A DNA stretch of 30,297 bases from Rickettsia typhi. GTDB lineage: Bacteria > Pseudomonadota > Alphaproteobacteria > Rickettsiales > UBA1997. This document shows, piece after piece, positions 24,701-30,297 of this stretch (position 1 is its first letter; the number at the start of each line of letters is the position of its first letter). The DNA is taken from assembly GCA_945874115.1 (NCBI GenBank), contig CAMCFD010000006.1:1-30297 (forward strand), in the 5' to 3' direction. A program made the translations under genes and the position numbers. A model generated the notes under the pieces. It was given only the letters and a program-made list of their open reading frames with translations, did no database searches and was not told the origin of the DNA.

Positions 24701-24879
24701 CAGCAACGGCCGCAAATCAAAAACCCGATACTCAAAACCCACCAAAGACCGAGCTGAGCAAAGAACAGCTTGAAATGATGAAAGCCGCCTTTCCAAACGG
24801 AATTCCCAGTCTTGAAGAACAATTGAGGTCGCAAAATATCGAAGGTCAAAGGGCGCCTCAAATACAACCAAATCAATAG
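21748..24879 (+). CDS. AsmA-family envelope protein
   Basis: Large protein of 1043 residues with one N-terminal transmembrane helix (about 27-48) and a long beta-rich region that would lie in the periplasm. VALLPTPSITINDAILQN near 75 is the typical AsmA N-terminal signature, and repeated segments such as LNLKSIRLKPFLKDLA and SSNLNSELKINAGAVLIEG near the end match the AsmA C-terminal domain. The family includes bridge-like proteins thought to move or organise phospholipids between inner and outer membranes. The last 90 residues are Gln/Pro/Ala-rich and disordered. panB follows after three bases, so they are probably co-transcribed. The upstream 209-base gap is divergent with the small membrane protein. 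Confidence 0.88.
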   Translation: MPKIKEFFARITEFFKRTEIKFMRSEYLIIILPILLVLLILLIYTPFLFNNNDLRFQVEQKVSDYTKGNLEIKGGVKVALLPTPSITINDAILQNYIIGNKNYNIYIKNTKIKISFLTSLIGKFSIKKITFSDAIIENYSANNLLELKSQELINATNSIAKNNSQDGINGNLFAIKKLDFNNFTIKDLPDIEIKNLKLISYSKLENKGEISNFNGSFEFSKKRITGSGNFFNQNIINNFKLDLKPLSKEPDSVLEIFSSYANFKIYGSFINSKASNQGNFGRYFKGIIEAEIFNLKDFYKSYVSDKGFVFNKINPATKSVKLKSGILKTNTEIVIDNIVISSNLMNGRGNVNIDLSSKIPLIDIKLLMENIDMDAIWLNDKKADAPEEAPEKAKEEKATQPQENIQQVGLNIAQDFRDFDLTLETKITRIRYLAEEIKNIDIYATISKNGEILILPLTLEAPGGGKFRISGAIEKRNNSPKFIGKIDAKGDNLANILRWLKIESQNLKYDNLKEYSIYSDLMLMPNTTVLNNFYLNINNQNTELLGEMKIDYSNKSSNIISNFEVHNLDIDDYFLTSGQNIYLSAGNLLKKVLWLNNITSKNDLTLAFDKLRYKNLTFSNQALKVRFGQGYLEIDQLKLQTDNFDLETSMAIDINTTVPKLDLSLKAKNFNYDSSNKAVLDIGEFQENIEQKTSQIVTKKLNAVDQFFAMPSLESFDGSVSIDFENANFDNFNVKNLKIDGKLRSGIIEFSQFLGEIYDGKFDFIGSTGIKLEKFLSGNLNLKSIRLKPFLKDLAAIENIDGIANISTSISSYGDKKESFSSNLNSELKINAGAVLIEGYGLNDLVKKMFNPFYFQKDLQNPLDILYNKSAKTNFKQASGIVTVNKGKENRFKIDFSGIASNGIISGDFNLIEKTINGTSNIIFLTGNKQKQVPVNIASNFKGNFDNILQNTNVDQAIQYIQAAQKQIDSGLQEPKFKQEAPTAAATAANQKPDTQNPPKTELSKEQLEMMKAAFPNGIPSLEEQLRSQNIEGQRAPQIQPNQ

Positions 24880-24882
24880 CTT

Positions 24883-25680
24883 ATGACAAAAATCTCGGTT
24901 GCTGATATTTTAAACAAAAAAAATCACGACAAAATCGTTTGCCTCACCGCTTACAGCTATTCGGTTGCTAAAATTTTAGACGATTTCTGCGATATAATAT
25001 TGGTTGGAGATTCGCTCGGAATGTGCATTTATGGCCTTAAAGACACAGTTGACGTAAGTTTGGGAATGATGATCGATCACGGCAAAGCCGCCACCAGAGC
25101 CTGTAAACGCGCCTTAGTTGTCGTCGACATTCCTGCCAACACTTTCGAAAAATCACCGCAGCAAGCTCTTGAAACTGCACAAAAAATAATGGGCGAAACT
25201 TTGTGCGACGCGGTTAAAATTGAAACCGACACCAACCAAATCGCGGCGATAAAATTAATTGCCGAAAATAAAATCCCCATTATGGCCCATGTCGGCCTGT
25301 TGCCACAACAAGTTCGCGAACTTGGCGGCTATAAATATCAAGGTCGCGACAATGAAAGCGCCAATAAAATTATCGACCTCGCGCTTCAAGCCGAGGCCGC
25401 TGGCGCTTTTTCAATCGTCATCGAGGCTGTTCCCGCTTGGCTTGCCGACGAAATTTCGGCGCAATTAACAATCCCGACGATTGGCATTGGTGCCTCGAAA
25501 AACTGCGACGGACAAGTTTTGGTAATTGACGATGTTTTGGGTCTAAATCAAGAATTTACGCCAAAATTCGTCAAAAAATATGCAAATTTAGCCGAAATCA
25601 TCAAAAATTCGGTCGAAAACTTCAAAAATGAAGTCAAAAACGGCGATTTTCCGCAAAAGTCGAATTTGCTTGAAAAATAG
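24883..25680 (+). CDS. panB: 3-methyl-2-oxobutanoate hydroxymethyltransferase
   Basis: First committed enzyme of pantothenate (coenzyme A) synthesis: adds a hydroxymethyl group from methylene-tetrahydrofolate to 2-oxoisovalerate. The 265-residue TIM-barrel protein has LTAYSYSVAKI, the metal-binding LVGDSLGMCIYG, MMIDHGKAATR, AVKIETD, IPIMAHVGLLPQQ, VIEAVPAWLADEI (catalytic Glu) and IPTIGIGASKNCDGQVLVI. VVVDIPANTFE replaces the more common D-x-P-F-x-S-Y. Starts three bases after the AsmA-family gene with no ribosome-binding site of its own, so translation may be coupled. panC is not nearby. Confidence 0.96.
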   Translation: MTKISVADILNKKNHDKIVCLTAYSYSVAKILDDFCDIILVGDSLGMCIYGLKDTVDVSLGMMIDHGKAATRACKRALVVVDIPANTFEKSPQQALETAQKIMGETLCDAVKIETDTNQIAAIKLIAENKIPIMAHVGLLPQQVRELGGYKYQGRDNESANKIIDLALQAEAAGAFSIVIEAVPAWLADEISAQLTIPTIGIGASKNCDGQVLVIDDVLGLNQEFTPKFVKKYANLAEIIKNSVENFKNEVKNGDFPQKSNLLEK

Positions 25681-25697
25681 TAATAATGCACTATAAT
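25670..25697 (+). promoter_or_regulatory. Candidate promoter of lpd
   Basis: TTGAAA (25670-25675) and a perfect TATAAT (25692-25697) are 16 bases apart, overlapping the end of panB. A 5' untranslated region of about 110 bases would follow, containing a small hairpin GGAGA/TCTCC at 25766-25781. Confidence 0.5.
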
Positions 25698-25812
25698 ATG
25701 CCCGTTGTTCTTTTAACAAACGTTTCGCTCTACTAAAAAACCTCTGGCAAAAATTGAGGAATTTCGGAGAAAAAAATCTCCTAAAATAAGTTTTAATTCA
25801 CAAATAATAAAT

Positions 25813-27213
25813 ATGACACAGAATTTCGATGTAATCATCATTGGTGGCGGCCCCGGCGGCTATGTAGCAGCAATTCGCGCAGCACAACTTGGCTTAAAAG
25901 TTGCTTGCGTTGAAAAACGCAAAACTTTGGGCGGAACCTGCTTAAACGTTGGTTGCATTCCATCAAAAGCATTGCTTGAAATCTCACACAAATTTCACGA
26001 TGCCGCTCATTCATTTGAAGCGCTTGGAATTCAAAGCTCAAAACCAAAAATCGATGTCGCAAAAATGATTGACAACAAAAACGAAATCGTGAAAGGCTTA
26101 ACGCAAGGAATCGCGGGCTTATTCAAGAAAAATAAAGTCACATCAATTGACGGTTTTGCGAAATTTATCGATAAAAACACTGTCGAAGTTGAAAATGAAG
26201 GCAAAAAAGAAAAATACACCGCCAAAAATTTCGTAATCGCCACCGGATCAGAAGTAGTAAGCCTTCCAAACGTTGAAATCGACGAAGAAGTCATCGTTTC
26301 ATCAACCGGCGCGCTTGAATTAAAACAAGTTCCGAAAAAAATTATCGTGATCGGCGCGGGCGTCATCGGCCTTGAAATGGCTTCAGTTTGGGGCAGATTT
26401 GGTGCCGAAATCGAAGTTGTCGAATATTTAGACAAAATCACACCCGCGATGGATAACGAAATTTCACGCAACTTTCAGCGCATCTTAGAAAAACAAGGCT
26501 TCAAGTTCCGTTTATCAACAAAAGTTTTGACAGTTAAGCGCACAAAAAATTCTGCCGAAGTTGAAATTGAGCCGGCAAATGGCGGCGCAAAAGAAATATT
26601 GAAAGCTGATATTGTCCTTGTGGCTGTTGGTCGCAAACCAAACACACAAAATATTGGCCTTGAAAATGTTGGTGTAAAAACCAACCAGCGCGGCTTCATC
26701 GAAAATCACCATTTGCGCACCAATGTTGAAAATATTTATGCAATTGGCGATGCTACAACTGGGCCAATGCTCGCGCATAAAGCCGAAGATGAAGGCGTTT
26801 GTGTCGCAGAAATCATCGCGGGCCAAGCCGGACACGTTAATTATGACACAATTCCAAACGTAATTTATACTTATCCAGAAGTTGCTTCAGTTGGCAAAAC
26901 CGAAGAAGAATTAAAAGCGGCCGGAATTTCTTATAAAGTTGGGAAATTTATGATGATGGCAAACTCACGCGCCCGCGCCACTTTTGACGACCAAGGTTTT
27001 GTGAAACTTTTGGCCGACGCAAAAACTGACCGCATTTTAGGCGCTCACATTATTGCTCGCGAAGCCGGAAACACAATCCACGAAATCGTTGTTGCAATGG
27101 AATTTGGCGGAAGCGCTGAAGATATTGCTAGAACTTGCCACGCTCACCCAACCTATAACGAAGCTGTGAAAGAAGCGGCTTTGGCAGTTGATAAGCGTGC
27201 AATTCACAGTTAA
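25813..27213 (+). CDS. lpd: Dihydrolipoyl dehydrogenase (E3)
   Basis: FAD-containing disulfide oxidoreductase that reoxidises lipoyl groups of the 2-oxoacid dehydrogenase complexes and produces NADH. The 466-residue protein has the FAD-binding IIIGGGPGGYVAAIRA, the redox-active GGTCLNVGCIPSK with two Cys five residues apart, the NAD-binding IIVIGAGVIGLEMASVWG, the second FAD motif IYAIGDATTGPMLAHKAEDE, and the C-terminal HAHPTYNEAVKEAA, whose His and Glu form the catalytic base. It is not next to E1 or E2 genes. In mycobacteria this enzyme also feeds the AhpD-AhpC peroxidase, which is relevant here. No Shine-Dalgarno sequence; a strong terminator follows. Confidence 0.98.
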   Translation: MTQNFDVIIIGGGPGGYVAAIRAAQLGLKVACVEKRKTLGGTCLNVGCIPSKALLEISHKFHDAAHSFEALGIQSSKPKIDVAKMIDNKNEIVKGLTQGIAGLFKKNKVTSIDGFAKFIDKNTVEVENEGKKEKYTAKNFVIATGSEVVSLPNVEIDEEVIVSSTGALELKQVPKKIIVIGAGVIGLEMASVWGRFGAEIEVVEYLDKITPAMDNEISRNFQRILEKQGFKFRLSTKVLTVKRTKNSAEVEIEPANGGAKEILKADIVLVAVGRKPNTQNIGLENVGVKTNQRGFIENHHLRTNVENIYAIGDATTGPMLAHKAEDEGVCVAEIIAGQAGHVNYDTIPNVIYTYPEVASVGKTEEELKAAGISYKVGKFMMMANSRARATFDDQGFVKLLADAKTDRILGAHIIAREAGNTIHEIVVAMEFGGSAEDIARTCHAHPTYNEAVKEAALAVDKRAIHS

Positions 27214-27229
27214 TGACACGCTTACATTT

Positions 27230-27273
27230 AAATAAAAACCAGTCATGTTTAGCAATATGACTGGTTTTTATTT
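27230..27273 (+). terminator. Rho-independent terminator of lpd
   Basis: A 17-bp perfect stem (27230-27246 with 27257-27273; core AACCAGTCAT/ATGACTGGTT) around a 10-base loop. An A-tract lies on one side and a T-tract on the other, so it could act in both directions. The remainder of 27274-27533 is AT-rich and shows no feature I can support, apart from a short palindrome AAAATTAG-C-CTAATTTT at 27519-27535 overlapping the next gene's stop. Confidence 0.85.
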
Positions 27274-27533
27274 GCGATTTTGACTAATCAAATAAACTAT
27301 TTACATCTCCAATTTCCTCGTATTTTTGATAAAAATTTACTCAAAAACTATAGCTTTATCACTTGATTCCGCTATTCTTTGTCGCAATTTTCCTCAAAAA
27401 TACTTTATAAAATCTAGGATATAAATAGGTTAATTATTAGCGTAAAATGGCATAATACTATTCACTAGTCTATCCCTTTTATGCTTCAAATTTTGACCTA
27501 AAAGGACTAACCTAGTGGAAAATTAGCCTAATT

Positions 27534-29990
27534 TTAAGAAGAGCCATCGCCGCCGTCACCACTGGCGCCACGACTTCTGTCTTGTGGTGCTGGGCGAAGC
27601 TTCGATAACGAGCCTTTGGTCGGCCTTAAGCTTGAAGAACTCGGAGGAGTAGAGCCTCTCGCGCCCGATAAACGCCCCTCAATTTCTGCCACCGATATAG
27701 AAGGCACCTCTGGTGAAGAGGCGGCTGACGATGCAGAAACCGAGGCAGATCTTGACGCCAAGGCTTTTTGCGCCGGACTCAAAGGCAACGCCCGACCAGC
27801 GGGGCTTCTTAAAAAAGACACCGCTTCAGCGCCGCGATCTTTTGGCTCAATCCCTTCTGACTCAACAGAAGATACAGAAAGAGCTGAGGATAAAGGTCTT
27901 CCAAAAGGATCTTCTTCGCTATATTTATTAAGTCCTTTCTCATATAAACGCAATTTCTCTAAATCAACCGGAGTCTCCGGTAAAGATCTTCCGCTAGGCG
28001 AAATTCCGAGATCTCTCAAATAACCATATTCAAAAACCGGTCTTTTCGGACTTTGAAAAAAAGCTGACTCCCTCATATCGTCCATTCCACTAACATCATG
28101 CCTTGTTTCGTCAACACTTGCCGCTAAACATTTATGGACAAAATCACGAACAGTATCAATTATATCTTCGCGCTGACCTCCTAAGAACCCCATCACTTCT
28201 TGCAAATGCGAATTTAGACCTTCAAAAAATCTTGACTCTGGAGCCTCGGCGCCAAATTTTATTTTAAACTTTCCCATTATTCCTCGATCTTTATATTCAA
28301 GCTCAATGGCAGTTTTCGATCTCTGAGTTCTTTTTTCAGCTAAAATTTCGTCAAAAATTCCGCTTCCAATAAGATTTGCGGCCACTTCAGAAAACAAGGA
28401 TTCTTGCTCAAGCACATCTTGCTCAGCATCACCAAGATTGACACCCGATTCTCTATAATACTCAACAAGATCTTGCCTAAATTTATCATCAGACAACATT
28501 GTCAAAACTTCTTTTGCAACCGATAGTTTTTCAAGTTCTAGATGACTGTCAGATTTCTGCTGCAATACTGGTATCGCTTTTAGATCAAGAAGAGCCAAAT
28601 GATGAAATCTCCTTCTTAAGTCAGACTCAAAAGCAAGATTTTCGCCCGCATTTTGAAGCAACCCTATCAAATTTCCAAAGTTCACTCGAAGTTTTTCAAC
28701 CAATTTTTGCTTTTCGGGATCAGTAGTTCGAATGTTCTTTACGAGACCTTCAAAAATTTTAATCTTCTGAGATAAGTTAAGATTTTTAAAATCTTCAAGC
28801 GACTTGCCGCTCTTATCGCAAAATTTTATTAAATCAGCCTTCAAAGCTGATCTTGTCGCTAAATAATCAATCACATCAAAAACCGCCTCTGATAAATTAT
28901 TTGCGCCACTTATATCAAGCCTGTCTTTCTTTATTTTAAGTTTTTCAACCCCACCTTTAAAACCCTCTAGATTCTCAATAATACTTTTGGCATTTTTCAC
29001 GATTTCAGCAAAATTCTCACCCACAATCTCTCTACCAAGAGCAAAAGAAAGTCTCTGGCTTAAAAAATCGCGACGCGCTAAAACACCAACCTCTGAATCG
29101 TCATACTTCAAACTTGACGCAATAATAATTGCATTTAAAACACTGACAACATCAGAATTAGTCGTATTATTTGGAATCAAGTCCTCGCGTTTCGCGACTT
29201 GAAATTCAACCTTGCGAACCAGATTGTTTTGAGCATTTTTAAGTAAAATTCCATCATGATCACTCTTGCTCAATAAAAGCATCGTATCTTTAGCGCCAGT
29301 CTGAACCAAGCCTCTTTTTTCTTCTTTTCTCGCACCATAAATCGCCTCCAAAACCGCATCAACTCCCACTCCCGTTTTCGAACCACAAAAAACAATTTTA
29401 ATCGGCTTAGTCTGATCATTTTCAAAAGACACGACCAGAGAAAATGGCTTTCCTGCGCCATGCCCGAAATATATGAAAATATTTTTTCCATCTTTCAATT
29501 CTTCCTTCGAAAGATCGCCCAAAACACTGGCAAAATCTGACATTTGTTTTGCAACATCTTCACCTTCTTCGGCCTGAAAAACAAAAACCCCGTCATTTTC
29601 ACCAAGCTCGTTTACGTCTCTTCTTAGCGCTAAAGAAGCCATTCCAGCCAAATTAGCCTCTCTTTCATTAGCCTCTAGTCCTTTTAAATTTCTTATCGCA
29701 AGCACTCTCTGATCAGGATTATCCGCTTCAAGTTCTTGAAAATATCCCGAAATTTCACCAAATTCTTCTTCGCCAAGCGTCGAATCAAGCTCAGGTTCAG
29801 GACTTAAAGAATAACCCGTTGAAGCCGAACCATGTCTGCCGCTGGCAACACTCGGAAATCTGTCAGAGCCTCTGGAATATCTTCTTTTTGATGGAGTTCC
29901 TGCTCGTGGAGGAGTTGGACTAAATGTAGTTCCTTCAGCACCGCCACCAAAATCAGACGAAGCCCCAGATTCACTTTTATCACTTCTCAT
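27534..29990 (-). CDS. Large uncharacterised protein with Ser/Pro-rich ends
   Basis: 818 residues, no family recognised with confidence, no signal peptide or transmembrane helix. The first 90 residues are Ser/Gly/Pro-rich (for example FSPTPPRAGTPSKRRYSRGS). A globular part runs from about 95 to 640. Around 170-210 it reads NIFIYFGHGAGKP and then IKIVFCGSKTGVGVDAVLEA: a His-Gly after one predicted strand and a Cys-Gly-Ser after the next, loosely like caspase-fold (clan CD/CHAT) peptidases. His177 and Cys202 are closer together than usual for them. The middle is helical and Lys/Leu-rich. The last 150 residues are again Ser/Pro/Arg-rich and disordered. An upstream in-frame ATG at 30065 would add 25 residues of different composition; I prefer 29990. 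Possibly secreted; this is inference. Confidence 0.8.
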   Translation of the reverse strand: MRSDKSESGASSDFGGGAEGTTFSPTPPRAGTPSKRRYSRGSDRFPSVASGRHGSASTGYSLSPEPELDSTLGEEEFGEISGYFQELEADNPDQRVLAIRNLKGLEANEREANLAGMASLALRRDVNELGENDGVFVFQAEEGEDVAKQMSDFASVLGDLSKEELKDGKNIFIYFGHGAGKPFSLVVSFENDQTKPIKIVFCGSKTGVGVDAVLEAIYGARKEEKRGLVQTGAKDTMLLLSKSDHDGILLKNAQNNLVRKVEFQVAKREDLIPNNTTNSDVVSVLNAIIIASSLKYDDSEVGVLARRDFLSQRLSFALGREIVGENFAEIVKNAKSIIENLEGFKGGVEKLKIKKDRLDISGANNLSEAVFDVIDYLATRSALKADLIKFCDKSGKSLEDFKNLNLSQKIKIFEGLVKNIRTTDPEKQKLVEKLRVNFGNLIGLLQNAGENLAFESDLRRRFHHLALLDLKAIPVLQQKSDSHLELEKLSVAKEVLTMLSDDKFRQDLVEYYRESGVNLGDAEQDVLEQESLFSEVAANLIGSGIFDEILAEKRTQRSKTAIELEYKDRGIMGKFKIKFGAEAPESRFFEGLNSHLQEVMGFLGGQREDIIDTVRDFVHKCLAASVDETRHDVSGMDDMRESAFFQSPKRPVFEYGYLRDLGISPSGRSLPETPVDLEKLRLYEKGLNKYSEEDPFGRPLSSALSVSSVESEGIEPKDRGAEAVSFLRSPAGRALPLSPAQKALASRSASVSASSAASSPEVPSISVAEIEGRLSGARGSTPPSSSSLRPTKGSLSKLRPAPQDRSRGASGDGGDGSS

Positions 29991-30173
29991 TGTGGTCTTA
30001 AATTTATTAAATAAACTAATATCGCGACTAATTTTATAACCTTGTTTCCATAAAACTAATATCATTTAAAATTTTGTGCAAGATTTTTTATTTAAATTTT
30101 ATGATGTCGCCTTAAAAACGAACGCAATTTTTTTAAAACTCAAATTAAAAAACATATAGAGTTTATATTTTTC

Positions 30174-30211
30174 AAGTTCTATAATAAAAATTATTAATTA
30201 ATAAAAAGGAG
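30174..30211 (+). promoter_or_regulatory. Promoter and ribosome-binding site of the second ahpD-like gene
   Basis: AAGTTCTATAA (30174-30184) is identical to 11 bases at 13601-13611 in the oxyR-ahpC region. It overlaps a TATAAT -10 at 30180-30185, which has no good -35, as in activator-dependent promoters. An ATAG lies at 30156-30159. A strong ribosome-binding site AAAAAGGAG ends at 30211, five bases before the start codon. Confidence 0.5.
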
Positions 30212-30215
30212 ATCT

Positions 30216-30297
30216 ATGACAAATTTAAAAACATTAATTTCAAATATTCCAGATTATGCAAAAGACATAAAAGTCAATCTCGAAAATTTATTAAGTG
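30216..30297 (+). CDS. AhpD-like protein, second copy (5' part only)
   Basis: The gene runs off the window after 27 codons. The visible start, MTNLKTLISNIPDYAKDIKV followed by NLENLLS, matches the N-terminus of the AhpD at 12243-12761 (YAKDIKLNLSSVL) and the usual AhpD start (...I-P-x-Y-A-K-D-x-K-L-N). The IPDYAKD version is closer to the family consensus, from memory, than the first copy. The Cys-x-x-Cys active site lies beyond the window, so catalytic ability cannot be judged. Strong ribosome-binding site, unlike most genes here. Confidence 0.75.
   Translation, partial: MTNLKTLISNIPDYAKDIKVNLENLLS

Noticed and set aside
1..30297. CRISPR array, prophage or insertion sequence
   Set aside because: No regularly spaced direct repeats with unique spacers and no transposase, integrase or phage structural genes were seen; the ~150-base repeats at 8117-8570 are degenerate hairpins without spacers.

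Overview
The window is AT-rich chromosomal DNA from a Gram-negative bacterium, most likely an alphaproteobacterium of the Rickettsiales/Holosporales kind. Evidence for this: an autotransporter, an AsmA-like envelope protein and another outer-membrane barrel imply an outer membrane. A stand-alone PntA C-terminal (alpha-2) subunit is the alphaproteobacterial split form of transhydrogenase. Genes that are usually neighbours are separated here: pheS without pheT, rpmH-rnpA without yidC, dnaK without dnaJ, panB without panC, and an ABC-2 permease without its ATPase. Most genes lack a clear Shine-Dalgarno sequence. The taxon is inferred from gene content only.

Layout. 1-197: cluster of perfect palindromes, one of them the likely dnaK terminator. 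198-5432 (minus strand): dnaK, folP, dprA and an ABC-2 permease. 5531-7302 (plus): pheS, rpmH, rnpA. 7316-7702 (minus): transhydrogenase alpha-2. 8042-8116: tRNA-Gln(TTG) with its own promoter, followed by three degenerate ~150-bp hairpin units that each end in a copy of the tRNA 3' end. 8571-9020: gene-poor stretch with a possible outer-membrane-protein remnant. 9021-12200: large autotransporter. 12243-14527: peroxide-defence block, with ahpD and ahpC on the minus strand and oxyR divergent. 14877-18356: 1159-residue protein with a DUF4804-like region. 18551-19708: GCS2-type carboxylate-amine ligase. 19710-21538 (minus): small membrane protein, His-rich outer-membrane protein and TlpA-like thioredoxin. 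21748-25680: AsmA-like protein and panB. 25813-27213: lpd. 27534-29990 (minus): uncharacterised 818-residue protein. 30216 to the end: 5' end of a second ahpD-like gene.

How the genes fit together. The clearest system is peroxide defence. AhpC is of the mycobacterial type with a C-terminal Cys-Pro-Cys. AhpD keeps the catalytic Glu/Cys/Cys/His set, OxyR keeps both redox cysteines, and Lpd could feed electrons to AhpD through a lipoylated E2. The 5' end of a second AhpD-like gene lies at the right edge, and an exact 11-base motif from the oxyR-ahpC intergenic region sits over its predicted -10 box. A GCS2-type ligase may add glutathione or a related thiol. The two very large uncharacterised proteins have Ser/Pro-rich tails and could be secreted host-interaction factors, but that is inference.

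The most unusual features are the tRNA-like hairpin array after tRNA-Gln, the DUF4804-like protein, and the possible peroxide regulon with two AhpD paralogues. I saw no CRISPR array, rRNA, intact insertion sequence or prophage.
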